Below the pieces are notes generated by a model. That model did not search any database. It saw nothing but the letters and a program-made list of their open reading frames with translations, and was not told the DNA's origin. A program made the position numbers and the translations under genes. 64,000 nucleotides of DNA from Ailanthus altissimus (taxonomy: Eukaryota > Streptophyta > Magnoliopsida > Sapindales > Simaroubaceae), in NCBI GenBank assembly GCA_946807835.1, contig OX327697.1, positions 18,548,001-18,612,000 of the forward strand, written 5' to 3'. This document shows positions 38,276 through 51,300 of the stretch, in pieces (position 1 is the first letter of the stretch; every line of letters starts with the position of its first letter).

Positions 38276-39075
38276 AAGTTTCTGTATTTTCTAGGCTAAA
38301 AAGACTAGTGAAGTTATAAAACTATTTTAAATAGTTTAGCATATATTTGCAACAATTTATTTAAAGAGCATGAAGTTACTATTTCCAACTTATCAGAGGC
38401 ATATTTAGTGCAAATATCTCCATGAATGTTGATGGATTTTGCATTCAAATCATCATGTCATGCTTGCTTCAATACTCAGAATGTCTCTACGATTACGAAA
38501 TAATACTCACTGCTCGAGTAATACCGGATCATTTAAGTTTCTAGAATTTGGCAATTTTCTTTGCTGACAATATTGTTGTCAAAATGGCCAATATAAACTC
38601 AAATGCATCTTAGACTAGAGAAAAGAGGCTATGGTTCATCTTTGAACGACTTTTATGAACAGTTGCTTGAAAGCATTGCTCGAATCTTTGAAGTTCTGAA
38701 TCTGATATTACAATGAAATTTATTTTCATGAATTGGAAACCAGGCCACCTTAATGTTGTCGTTCAAATAATACTAATACTATTATGTTTTTTTTTTTTTT
38801 TTCAACATCTTTATTCACTTGTTCTCACTCAGCTAACAATACACATAGCTCTCATTGAGAAACAAGGATAAAGAATTCCATTAAACTTATAGATGCTTTT
38901 CAAGTGAAGGTCGATTTCATGGAAACTGCAAAAGAAGGTCTGAATTACATAAACAAGAAGAACAGACTAGCCTCAACTAGTCTGTTCTTACATCTCTCTG
39001 ATGAAGAATATACACAGATTTCTCATCAAAGGCTCAAAGAAACCTGTACAATACATAAAGCATTCTTCTGCGTTG
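38276..39075 (-). other. Downstream region of the HAD gene, including a hairpin
   Basis: No further gene seen. The part nearest 39075 is the 3' UTR of the HAD hydrolase, which is read leftward. A perfect hairpin lies at 38958-38989. Confidence 0.5.
38958..38989. promoter_or_regulatory. Perfect 13-bp hairpin in the probable 3' UTR of the HAD gene
   Basis: The arms AAGAACAGACTAG (38958-38970) and CTAGTCTGTTCTT (38977-38989) are exact reverse complements with a 6-base loop. It lies about 90 bp past the HAD stop codon, so it would probably be transcribed in the mRNA tail. A role in 3'-end formation or stability is inference only. Confidence 0.6.
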
Positions 39076-42000
39076 TCAGTTAAGATCATTCTTCTGTGAA
39101 ACTTTAACCCCTATCCTTTGAGCAACCTGTGTCAAGGAGAGAGAGAAAAAAAATGCAATAATTAGGCCACATACATAGTAAAGCTTAAGCAAACATGACG
39201 GTTTTTTTTTCTTTTTTTTGAAATTAAACTGATGATCAAGTTGATAAAACTCTTAAGATAAATTGATTCCATTTAATGCTCAAATGCAGTTAATGCTGTT
39301 GAAAAGGTATGCTAACAATGCAGTAAGTTGAATGACAATTAATTGATAACATATAACACTGAAAATGGTAAGAACTATTATCTTTATAACAGTCAATCTG
39401 AACCTCAGTTGCAAACTTCTTCAGACAAAAAAATAGATCAGTTGCAATAATAGAAACAACAATACATGTCAAGTTTACAGAAACAAATACATAACATATG
39501 CATGCCATGTTATGATCCTTCCCAGTTCACTTTCTCTATTTCAGCTTCTTTCTCTCTGAAAATGATGACATACCTCCTTAAAGGAGTGGACGTCGCTTCC
39601 CCAAAGCCAAGCATCGCAACCTGCATCTCTGGCACCCCAGACATCATTCCTGCGATCATCCCCCACATGTACAGCATCCTCAGGTTTTACTCCCAACAGC
39701 TCACAAGCCTTGAGAAATATTGTTGGATTTGGCTTCTCTGCTTCAACCTGATTAGAAGAGGAAACCCGAGATGATCACCTCAACTATAAATCATATTTCA
39801 CTGGTGAAAACGCAAATTGGAAATAGTAATATAAATATGGATCTTTGTAAGTTTATTTTTACCAAAACAATTTCGCTCAAGTCAAAGGTGCGATTGATGA
39901 ATCCAATTAAATTACAGACCTAAGTCACGGATTTCTCATGCAAAATTTATGTTTGTTTATAGATTAAGACAATAACTATATCCACATGGAAGAATATTTG
40001 GATTCTTTTCTCATAAAAGAATGGAAGGTTAATTGAATCACTTTGAAAGGACCTGGCAAGGCCATTGACATGTGAAGGAAGGATCTTCACATGTTTGACA
40101 CAGATATATATATAAACAAAAATTAAAAAAAATAATGAAAGAATAAGTCTTAACAAATCACTTACTTCAGCTGACACTGCAACAGCATCGAACCAATGAT
40201 CACAATTTAGAGCACGCAACACAGGTCTTAACCGAGTATCAAAATTTGAAACAACAGCCAACTTGACTCCTGCTTTTCTGATAGCCTTGAATACTTTTTC
40301 AGCTTCAGGGTCACATAGGTGCCAAGCCTTACAAAGATAAAAAGAGAAGGGGGAAAATAAATATAATAATCATGCTTGCAGAGCAAAATTCACACAGGAT
40401 TGTAAACAATGACCATCATACCTTTTCAGTGGTATAGTAGTTATAAAGCTCTTCAAAGTACTGAGAATCAGAACAGCCAGTGGAAGAACTGACTATGAAT
40501 TGCCAGAAGGGTCTCCCATCATTCACATATCTGCACTAAGTCCAAAGAAAATGGTCAGATCACTGATCAAAATGGGGAAGAGAAGTTTTATAAATAAAAA
40601 ATTTGTAGTTGAAATAGGACATTAGAAGAATGGAATATAATATTTATTGCTAAATTGATTGTATCTCATGTTGGGTTGTCAACTAATTCTTGAAGAAAAG
40701 GCTGGACATAACACATACATATGCATGCTTTTCTGAACCCTGTTTAATTTGTAAGACTTGGAAAGCAATCCTGAGTATACAATATTTTACAAGGTTAACA
40801 AAAATTGAGTAGCTCCACTTGGACCTTCAATATGAAAATAATGAACATCAAGAACCCATATCAAATTCAAAATTTTAGAATCTCCAGCAAGTGTAAGACC
40901 CACATAAACTTGACCATGAATAATGACATTAGTTAATTCCTGGAATATTCAAAAATCAAAGTGAGACCAAGTTATTTAGAGAAATCCCAAATTTGCTGAA
41001 GCAAGTAGTTTTCAAACAAGCATGTAACGAAAGAAAAATATGATGAGTTACAACAGGATTATTGACATAACATGACCACTTAGTAAAGCACATATGGTTG
41101 CTAAAAGAATACCTGGAAAAATGTCTATCAGCTTAAATTCCTTGAAAATTCTTATATTATAAATTCATGATTCATGGATACAAAAGCCTTTAGGTTCTTA
41201 TTTATCTCAAGAAACGAGGATCATAGGTGCCTTTCAGGAAATATTAGGCCAATCACTGAAATTTGGCACTTTGTTGTGCATGACCTCATCTGGAATCCGG
41301 CATAATTAGTGATGTTATTGTCAACCAAGTTAATCTGTTCTTATCCAATCCCATTATAGAAAATGCACATTTCAAATCAGGTGAAAAAATCTGGGATCAA
41401 TTTTAATGATTTTTTTTATCGCATATCTGCCAAGGTTATTAATTTTACTAAAGAGACTGAGCCCAATAATTGCAATAATTACATTCCATGTCAATTGTAA
41501 GGAAAAGAAAATGGAATTGAGTTGATTGGCTTTTGGCCAAAAAAGAGTCAAGTTTAATTAAGTGGAAATAACAACTCAGTTCAATCTAAAAAGTCAGTAA
41601 AGTTGCAGATAGAAAACCCACCAATTTAATAATTATACTAACTTTTAACCCAAAAAAAATTAAAAAAACAAAAAAACAAAAGAAACAACAAAGAAGATAC
41701 CGCTTTTGCATGGTTACTATTGCTAGACAACTGTGCAAGTGAAACTGATTTCGCCTTTTTTTTTTCTTTAATCATGAAAGTGGAAAGGAATAAATAAAGC
41801 TTCTACAATAGTAAGAAAATATCTAATAAAATTGGTTTTGATGGAAAATTGGAGAAAGAGAAATGGAACATACCTCAGACGAGATCTTCCCCATGGCTGA
41901 GCATAAGCCCTTCTGTATCTGTTCAATATCTCATCCTCTGAGTACTCCACCCCATATTTCTCTCCAATTTGTCTATATATCTACACAAACAATAAACAAT

Positions 42001-42580
42001 AATAGTTATATAAATTAACCCAAAGAAAAAAAAAACCCACATAATATATTAGCAGTCTAGCAGAAAGGAAATAAAATTTATAAAACAAAAAAAAATAAGG
42101 GAATTTCAGAGAGAAAGAAAGTAAAATGTTCACAGAGTCCACATAGATAATTACATGCAGAAACTTGGGAAAGAAAAAGAATGGGAAAACTCAAAACAGA
42201 AATTATAAACAAGACATTAGATAAGACATGCATGTATTTTTTATAACAAAAGAAAAAAAAAATAAAAGAACTACCTGGGCCATGGGCTGAGAAGGAACAA
42301 GAAGAGTACCGGCAGCATCAACAAGCAAGGCTTTGTGTGTGATATCCCCATAAAGAGCACGCCTGTAATCTTCATAATCTTTCACTCCAAAGATCTCCAA
42401 TCCGACGGCTCTTGATCCCACAGAAACACCTGTTTCCGCTGCAGAAGCAGAAGCAGAAGCAGACGACAAATGGCGTGAGATTGACCATTTGATGGATGCT
42501 GGAGCTGGTGGAGGACTGCTTTGATTGAGAGCGTTTTGAATGAGTCTAAAGAGTTTGGTTCTTGTGGCCATTAGAGCCAT
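39076..42580 (-). CDS. HAD-superfamily hydrolase (HDHD3-like), probably organellar
   Basis: A haloacid-dehalogenase-type phosphatase-like enzyme of the plant group resembling animal HDHD3; substrate unknown. Exons in gene order: 42275-42580, 41874-41980, 40422-40530, 40166-40327, 39574-39747, 39076-39126. All junctions are GT-AG; 909 nt, 302 aa. Residues 1-48 have Arg, Ser and Ala but no acidic residue, like a mitochondrial or plastid transit peptide, and include an SASASA run from a GCAGAA repeat. The core has motif I LLVDAAGTLL (near residues 86-95), motif II AVVSNFDTR, motif III Lys in EAEKPNP and motif IV VGDDRRNDVWGARDAG. In motif I the usual second Asp is Ala; related plant proteins also vary here, so this is probably family-typical and may mean altered or weak phosphatase activity. 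The upstream Met (MALMATR) was taken as start; Met4 is an alternative. Confidence 0.92.
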
Positions 42581-43425
42581 TCTTCAGCTTCATTTGCGGT
42601 CGTCTTTCTTCTTGTTATGCTTTCTTTCTGTTTTTAGAGCTTCTTTTGATCTTATGATTAATTTGTTGTTGTATGGAAGTGAGTGCAAACTGCCAAGAAG
42701 AAGAAGAAAGCCCTCAAGGTTGGCAAAATTGAACTGGTTGCCCCTGAGGTTCATTTTTATTACATTATTGCCATCCTTGGAGATTGAATTGCTATTCCAA
42801 GTCGTCTTATACTATATTCAATTTCACGGATCTTATCCGCTTGCATTAACATTAATTAAATTAAAGAAGAAACAGCATAGTAATTAAAGTGCTGTTTACT
42901 AAATTTAATTGTTTTTTAATTAAATTAAGCTGACATACGCATTTTTCCTTTATTTTGTGTCCTGGGAAACTTCACTGTGTTACCTATCTCCAATAGTATT
43001 GGGAGTTTCCTGGATAACAATATCAATTTTATTGCTTTCAAAAAAATCATTTTTTTTCTTTAGAAAAAAAAAAATTCTTGCTTTAAAAAATTAATTTTTT
43101 AAAATATAAATAATGAAAACCTATATACATGTATTTCATCCATTTCATTATATTATTATTCAAATTTTAAATTAATTTATTTTAAATGTTCACAATTATA
43201 TTATTTTTTTATATCACCAAATTTGAGTAGGCCTCAATGATAATATGGAATATGTTAAAATTTTGTCAAATAAACACTTACTAAATTATAAATCAAAGTA
43301 AATATTTGTTTTATCCTAAGTTTGTCAAGATTATAAGAAGTCAATTCATATCCATTTACCTTAAAAGATTCAAAAATTCATATCAGATGTTGTAAGTCCC
43401 AACTCTGAGAAGTAATGATCCATAC

Positions 43426-43442
43426 TATATATATATATATAT
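43426..43442. repeat. (AT)n microsatellite
   Basis: About eight AT units in AT-rich intergenic DNA. Confidence 0.8.
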
Positions 43443-43865
43443 AAAGTCATTATGTATTATAAAATTTTACCACATATTTTTTAATGCAGTCTAATGATAG
43501 ATGAAATGATAGATTCGATATTTAGTTTAGTTTTAAAATGTCTAAAATAAAGAATAAATTTAACATTATACCTACAAATTTAGGTATATTAGATCTAATT
43601 GATTCAACAAATGCTAAAAAATAATTCAAATTCAAAATTTATTCTATAACTGAATAATTACAATAACAAACCTTCTTTTAATGTTACAAAAGATACATAT
43701 TTATACTAATTACCTACTCAAATAAGACTTGTTATTGAATTAGGAGTACAACTCAAATGATAATTATTAAATTAATAAATACTAAAAAAAATTAAAATAA
43801 AATTTAGTTAAGACATTCCTAAAATCAAAAAACTCTAATTTGACTCACACTAATTAAAAACAAGA

Positions 43866-43892
43866 CTATATATATATATATATATATATATA
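43866..43892. repeat. (AT)n microsatellite
   Basis: About thirteen AT units followed by a short GT run. Confidence 0.85.
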
Positions 43893-44124
43893 AATGTGTG
43901 TGTATCTATATATGGTAGGACTCTTTTATTAACATAATACATAAACTTTAAGCCCTAAAATAAATAAATGTATTTATTTATTAACCCATAAATAAATTTT
44001 GTCAAAAAGAGTTGCTATCTTGTCATATATAGTTCCTTAACTTAAATTTTTTTACTTACGTTGGTAACTTATATTTTGATTTAATTTAGCAACTTCAATA
44101 GTTGAATTTGTAAGTGTGCTTATT

Positions 44125-47000
44125 TACTATAGTACTAGCATGTGAATAGTATTTATAGAATTACAAAATTTACATATCTTACTAATTATTAGAGATGGCA
44201 AAAAAATTCAGATTCAAATTTAAAGAAACTCAGAACCTGACTTTGCATGGATTTAAAATTTGGTTTGAAAAAATTTGATTTTTTTTTTCGAATTTGGATC
44301 TGGCTTTTTTGATAAATCTAGATTCGACTTGAAAGCTTTTTTTTTTAATTTTTTAGTTTAAAAAAAAATTAAATTAATTCTTAATCTTTGATATATATTA
44401 ATCTAACAATTATTTTACAAAATAAATATCTCAAAATTTTAAATTTAACTTAAAATTTTGAAAAAAAAAATTGTAACAAGAATAAAAAATATATTTTAAA
44501 CTATAAATGCATATTATACGTATACGTGTCACTTATACATATTAAACTATAAATATAAATTATACAATACAAATTATAAATACAAATTTAACAATTATTT
44601 TATAAAATAAATACCTCAAAATTTTAAAATTTACCAAAACAATAAAAAAAAATTTAAAAAAAATTGAGCTTAACCGGATACAGCTCGAATGTAAGTTCAG
44701 ATCTGGCCTGGACCAGAAAAACCCGGGCTAAACCCAGGTTTAGCTCGGGTTTTGGGTCCGAAAAAAAATCAGATTTGAGTTGAGCAAAACTCGCAAAACT
44801 CGGATCCGGATCCAAATCCGAATTTTATCATCTCTATGTCTTATAAACAAAATGCGCAGCAGAATGAAAATCTAATTTTCTATTTAACAAACACGCACTT
44901 AATAGAGGTCTTATTACTCTAACAATATTAAAATTTACTTAGAAAACCTTTGGAAGAGGTTCTCAAATTTAAGCTCACCTTAAAATATTCTTTTTAGTAA
45001 TTCTAGATTCTAACTTGATGGGGTTAGAATACTAGAATGATAGCTTTTATTTTACATAATTTATCAAACAACTCTTGTTTGAGTCTCTTTCAGTTTTGAG
45101 TATAAAAATTTTTTTTGAAGAAAAGTGCAACACTTGATAATTCTTCTCTCCAAGAGAGTTGTAGATTCTCTTTCTTCTCAAGATAATAAAACAAAACTCT
45201 TTTTATTCATCTTTTACATCTCTTATTTTATTCTTTTTATACGAAGAACAAAAGACAAAAACTATTTTTGTCTTATTTTTCTCTATATATAGATAAAAAC
45301 TATCAAAAGTATACTTGTCACTATCTTAAATAATGTGTTCTTCTTCATAAACAAAACTTATTTAATAAGTTTCATTAAGATAATAACGTCATCGAAAAAG
45401 AGACAAGTATCCAATGATTTATTCAAAGTTTATCCAATAAACTTTAATAAAATAATTAAGTCAATGACCAGTGTTAAACACTGGTTATTGATGCTTAACT
45501 ATTAAGCATTCTTAAAATAATTAAATACATAACAAGTGTCCAACACTTGTCAAAGTACTATATAGAGCTTATCTTTTCTAGGCTTAGTGATGTGTCAAAT
45601 TTTAATAATTAGAATTTGACATGTATCCAATTCAAGAGGTCCCAATAATGAGCTCTCTCATCGGGTCGAACTCTTCGACCAAGTACTGTCCACCTCGAGA
45701 AGTCCTAAAATCAAACTCATCTATAATCTTCTCGGATCGAACTCTTCGACCAAGTCGTGTCCTTCTTGAGAGGTCTCAATAACAAATCATGCTCATCAAT
45801 AATCTTCTCTGATCAAACTCTTCGATCGAGGACGGTACCTCAATACTCAACGAGTACACTTAATATTGTGAGACTCTCTAAGTTCATATCCAGTTTATCA
45901 TATGGAACTCCTTCATACGTCCGTGAACGATACCCCACACACATGTTACGGATATTACAAAGCAGCCTTAAACTATACAAGTTAAGGTTAACCATATAAA
46001 TATAATCCTTCTGTTACTTATATCATTGGAAGAGCAGATATATAGATCATTATTGTCAAATTTATATTTGCTCGACCATAAACTTATCTCCAGATTCGTA
46101 TTTCTATAAACGATATCCACAAACACTTTTGTAATATTATTTTTTCCACAAAGAACTCTTTTTTAGATTTACTGCTTATTGCCATAAGACTTTTTGAAAT
46201 ATATATCGGAACATTAAAATATATAACTCACCTATATGACATGACATATCCCTTATCTATGCATATTAGACTCTATAAGCATTAGACCATACCCAGCGAC
46301 ACCCAATGATCAGACTATAAAATGTCTTTGACATGCACGAAATAAAAGTATAGTGGATCACTCATAAGCGACCGTGTCGCTCAAGTCAAAGAACCACAAA
46401 TACTACTCAACTCAGAAAGACCTTCTATTGACGGCTTTGTGGGATGTCTATTTGAGATCCTCGTGAGTTTGTTCAGTACCCAGTCCTTACTGAATACCTG
46501 CATATCTATATGAGCTTCCACTAAGCCCATGGTTTACTAAGATTAACCACCTAAACAATTCAGATATAGATATACACTGATATGAAAATAATTTACCAAT
46601 CGACCCGCATTGGCAAAAATAAATCTGGAACAAAGTGTTTGAGAACATACTGCATAATGACATTTCTTAGCATTATTTGCTACTCCTTATAACTATATCA
46701 TTACTAATAGATTTTCAGGCCGTTGTCCCATTTTAAATAAGGTTCTAATTATTAGAATTTGCTAACTCTCATAACCTACTAACTCTTAACATTGCTAATT
46801 TTTATTACTTATAAGTCTTAGCGTTGCTAACTCTTAATACTGATCTAAACTCTTTTATATTATATAATACATGAAACATAATAAGCATCTTATCATATAA
46901 TAAATAATATTAACGATTTTAATAAAATATTAATTATATAAATATTAAACAATAAATATTCATATATAATAAGATGATACATAAGCACAAAATTCTAACA
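44125..47000. mobile_element. Solo LTR, 2.2-kb family, copy B, with nested MITE
   Basis: Right end 'attctaaca' at 47000 matches copies A and C. Left end placed at 44125 because 'ttatt' stands both before it (44120-44124) and after the right end (47001-47005). Without the nested MITE the length is about 2229 bp, in line with the other copies (2165 and 2214). Shared blocks include 'gtccgtgaacgataccccac' near 45921 and 'accatacccagcgacaccc' near 46287. It is the most diverged copy, so the left end is the weakest part of this call. Confidence 0.6.
44190..44836. mobile_element. hAT-like MITE nested in solo LTR copy B
   Basis: 647 bp with terminal inverted repeats TAGAGATGGCAAAAA (left) and TAGAGATGATAAAATTC (right, read inverted), the ends typical of plant hAT-derived MITEs. 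Flanking 8-mers (ctaattat and tgtcttat) match at only the last four positions, so the target duplication has decayed or the border is off by a few bases. The interior has GC-rich palindromic phrases near 44690-44815 (for example 'cggatccggatccaaatccg'). No transposase. Confidence 0.6.
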
Positions 47001-47005
47001 TTATT

Positions 47006-48050
47006 TTTATCTATTAATTTCATACAATTTAAATATAGACTCATATGTCAAAAAGTAGCATTTAATGTTACTCTTTTCTATTATTTAATTGAATACAATT
47101 GATGGATAAAAATTTGTGTTAAAAATTAAAATTAAATTTTTTGGTTAAAAGAGTTGTACTTTATATATATAATTGATTTAGTGGACTACGTAACTTATCA
47201 TGTGGTAAGCAACATTATCATATGTTACTGTCGGATAAATTCATAACTTTAACATAGTTTACAATATGCTACAGAATACTATTATATGTTAACGAGCTCA
47301 TCATATAATAAATTACGTAACTCATTAAATTAATTATATATATAGACACATGAGAAGCGTTAGTGTTAGTTGTGATATTAATTATTACTTTTAAAGTAAT
47401 ATAATCAGTTTATTTTAGTATTTTATATTTACCGCAATTGCATTAATATAATACAAATAAAAAAAAAAGTAAGACATGATTATATATATATAATATCAAT
47501 AATATTATAATTATAAAGTTATGATATAAATTTTATATTTTAATTAACGTGGTATCTAATATATTAGTTATTAATTAATATTATATAATTATTATATTAA
47601 TAAAGATAAAAATATTAACAATTATCTAAACATAATAGTCATTAGTAGGTGATATATCAGTTATAATAAAAAACTTTATAACATAAAATAAGTAATAGTT
47701 TATTTGAATTGGTTTTAGTTTTGGACTGGTTTACTTTACTGTGGCTTTTTCCAACAGTATGCTTTATGTTAAAAAAAAAATCATAATTTTTGTAAAGCGT
47801 ATAGATGGGGGTGGTATTCTGTGAGATGGAGAAGAGAGGATTTACTCTACGTCTTGTATTTGAATTTGAGTATTGATGGTTGTGCTCACATCAAACGCAA
47901 TGCAGATGCACACCAAATCTCTCTTCTAGTGGCTATTTCATTCTTCATTCTCGTTTTCTTTTAATTGCCTGTTCAGTTAAAATTTGAGTTTCACAATGTA
48001 ATCCGCTTCGATCAACATCCTTATTTCAAATTTTTTTATTGAGGATTTTT
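47006..48050. other. AT-rich intergenic DNA, no gene seen
   Basis: Highly AT-rich with a more balanced patch near 47800-47950 that shows no convincing frame. Confidence 0.55.
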
Positions 48051-48054
48051 GAAG

Positions 48055-48330
48055 TCTCACGTTATATGAAAGTGATACAGTTATTCTGTTTTTAAAATTA
48101 TTTATTTTTACATATATTTTTTTATATAATTTTTTTATTAAATTTGATAAAATTATCAATTTTTTAAATTATCAATTAATATTATTGATAACTTTTACTT
48201 TTATTTAATTTTAAAAATTAGGTAATTTCATCAAATTTGATAAAAAAAATTATAAAAAATAATAAAAAATAAGTAATTTTAAAAATATAATGAATAAATT
48301 ATCATTTTTAATATAACATAGAGTGTAAAT
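48055..48330. mobile_element. Hairpin MITE candidate
   Basis: Two arms of over 100 bp (about 48055-48170 and 48195-48325) are imperfect inverted copies: left 'gtttttaaaattatttattt' pairs with right 'aaataagtaattttaaaaat', and left 'aaatttgataaaattatc' with right 'ggtaatttcatcaaattt'. Almost the entire segment would fold into one hairpin. No coding capacity. Confidence 0.55.
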
Positions 48331-51300
48331 GTCATTTACCATTCACTTTATTAATCATTTTCTTTTTGTTGGTTATTCAAAAACATTAAGATGTGATATC
48401 ATTCAAAGTACAGTTTATTAAAAATTTCAAAAATTAACAAATCATTGATAATATAATATGATTCAAAGTACAATTTATTATGTTTAGAATAGTGTTAGTT
48501 AATTGAGATAATTTTTAAAAAAAATTAATTTCTAATCACAATTTCTTAGAAAATTCAAAATTAAATATACAAAAATATTTGTATTTTTTTTTAAATTTTT
48601 TCCAAAAGATTTCACAAAATAAAATACTTCTAAAAATTGAATATAATACATAATAATTTTTTTCAATATACAAATTAACTTTCAAAATTTTGTTTCATTT
48701 ATTTTTTAAAGTATAATTTCACAAAAAAAATTTTTTAAAGTAAAATTTGAATCTGTTATCTTAAAATGTAGGAAAATGCACATTTTGTCGTCCAATTAAA
48801 AGAGTTTGGATGAAAAAATTTTGATTCTTAAATTATTACTGAACAGTGGAATGAAAATAGTTTGCTTTCTCGGGAGGCCAGGTAGATTTGTAAATAAACT
48901 GAAACATATGTCCATTAAGTTATTCAATCAATATAATTAAGAATAAATAATAAGACCCCTCTCCCAGTCCCACTGTGAAGCAAGCACAAAAAGGTAATGA
49001 CGTGGTAAACAATGAAGGAGGTTTAGTTACCACGTCAGCAAATTCTTCTCTAGCATGGATCACTATCGACCATATCGCCAAAAGAGGGCCCACTTGACCC
49101 GATAGGGCCCACCTCGGTTTCCTGAATAATCGCTCCTCTCAACAACTGTACAAACACACGTATTTTGTTTTGGCCGTTTGTGCCTGCAATGCCATGAACA
49201 AGTAAGGCATCACTGTTGTGTTGATTTTAATATAAGCTTCCAATTATTCTTTTTTTTTTTAATTTAATTTTTATAATTTTTTATAAAACAAAAATTAAAG
49301 TAAAGCACTACATGATAATATTATAAACAAATAAATATCTACTGGTGCATGGAGCATTATTGGATTTTTCTACACAATAATATTCTCACTATAGACAAAT
49401 TGCTAGAATTCAATTATAGGGTACAAGTATCTTTAGACTCTAAATAATGCCATCAAATATAGAAATATTTGACCTTTTTTTATTATAAAAAATACCCTTA
49501 AAATTTCATAAAACAGATGAATACACTCTTTAAACTTTATAACGAAGAAAAAGATCTTTATTAAATAATTATTTTTATTAATTTATATTATAAAAAAGAC
49601 AATTTTATATATTTACTTTAAAAATATATATATGTCACAAATATATAATTAACTTGCTTTTTATTTTAATAAAAATATAAAATAAAATGATAGTTGTCTT
49701 TATACAAATAAATTATAAATAATATATATCATTGTGTAATTAATTTTTTATTGTAATAAAATTTTTAAATTAAATTAAATAAAATACAAAAAATAATTGA
49801 CTATTTATTGAATTAGTGACTACTACCACCTTCGTCAATCAACTAGGTAATTTAATAAAAAAGACTCATTGTCAATGTTTTATTAATAAAAATAATTTAT
49901 TATTATATAAATAATACAATAAAATAATATCAATTATGAATTAATAATCTATCATCGGTCACCCGTAACAGTCCAACGAAGTGGCAGTGGAGGCGGCGGC
50001 CACCACCACTTATAGCACTTAGTTAGAAGGAGAACTGCATATGAAGCACACATAACTAAGAGCAAAAGAAAAATATATATGCGTCTTGAGAAGCAAGGTG
50101 TGTGTGTGTGCACATCAGAAAAGCACAACGAATACGTAACTTTTCATTTCATGTGCTTGTACTCACAGAAGCAAATAAAGAGAGAGGATCATCTAATTAA
50201 TTTATGGGTGATTTGTAAAATTCGAAAAGTTTGTTTCTTCTCTTCAAAATTTTACTTAAAAAAAAAAAAAAACTTTGATTTTAGGCTCTTGAAAGATGAA
50301 ATTGCAACGCGGCCATCTAGGATTTTTTTTTTCTTTTCTAAAAGGAATTATTTATTTAATATTTTTCTTTTTCTTTTCGAACATTTCCTCGTCAGCTCCA
50401 TCACTCCTCTGTCAATTATTTTAATTTTTATATCTCTCTATTTAATAATAATTATTTTACTTATTTGCACTCCTTATCCACCCAGGCAGTTACGAAGCAA
50501 AACTAGTAAACACTTTGACAAAATTTTCAAGCTAAAATTTCTATTTTAAATAAGTTTTATATTGAAATTAAAAAAAATAATACATGGAAAATGTATCATA
50601 AAATTTGGACAATTAAGGAAAACATTTTAAATGCCAAAAATTAGATAGAAATAAAAAGAGTTCCAAAAATTTTAGCTAGTTTATATTTTTTTGATTGAGT
50701 TTTGAATAGAGTTTAATTGGCTGAATTTGAATGACATTTTTTTTTTGGTTTAATATCTGAATATAAGTGTTAAATTATTTATAAGAAATAAGAAATAACC
50801 GAAAACTAATAATTTACATAACTCTTTTGATTTTTTAATGTTAAATTAATAAAAATATGAAAAATATATCTAAAATAATTATATAATATTGAAATTGTTA
50901 ATATTAATTTTATTGCAATTGTTTATAACATATAAATTCTTTTAAAATATTGTAAGTACGTAAAAAAAATATTAATTATAAAATTGCTCAACACAATAAC
51001 TCAATAAGAACATATTTTATATGATTGGTATTTGATAGAAAATAAAATATATAAAATTTTATATAAAAAGAGATGCAAAATATAAATTAAGTAAGGCTAT
51101 TTAAAAAATAATAATAATAATACCATTCTCTTTTTAACATTAAGTCAAAAAGCTATTTTTTTTGTTATAATTAAATTAATATTAACTTTTTTTTGAAAGA
51201 AGTTAATTAATTTAAAATGCTTATTAAACTAAAAATAAATAAATAAATTAAATGACTGAATAGATTAAACTAAGTTGTATATAACATTAAGCTAAAAAAG

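Larger units (their letters stand above)
42581..44119. other. HAD gene upstream region and AT-rich spacer
   Basis: Holds the HAD promoter (no TATA box stands out) and then AT-rich DNA with two (AT)n tracts. A frame at 42540-42887 on the plus strand overlaps exon 1 of the HAD gene and looks like chance. Confidence 0.55.

Noticed and set aside
41160..41480. Possible LINE reverse-transcriptase fragment in HAD intron 2
   Set aside because: A phrase resembling RPI...VVH was tempting, but the surrounding frame does not follow reverse-transcriptase motifs, so chance similarity is more likely.
42540..42887. Plus-strand frame opposite HAD exon 1
   Set aside because: It is the complement of a real coding exon and promoter; no independent evidence of a protein.
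50079..50549. Longest single open frame in the window, 156 codons on the plus strand
   Set aside because: Its composition (Phe, Lys, Ile, Leu runs) follows poly-A and poly-T tracts, it resembles no family I know, and no splice pattern or promoter context supports it.
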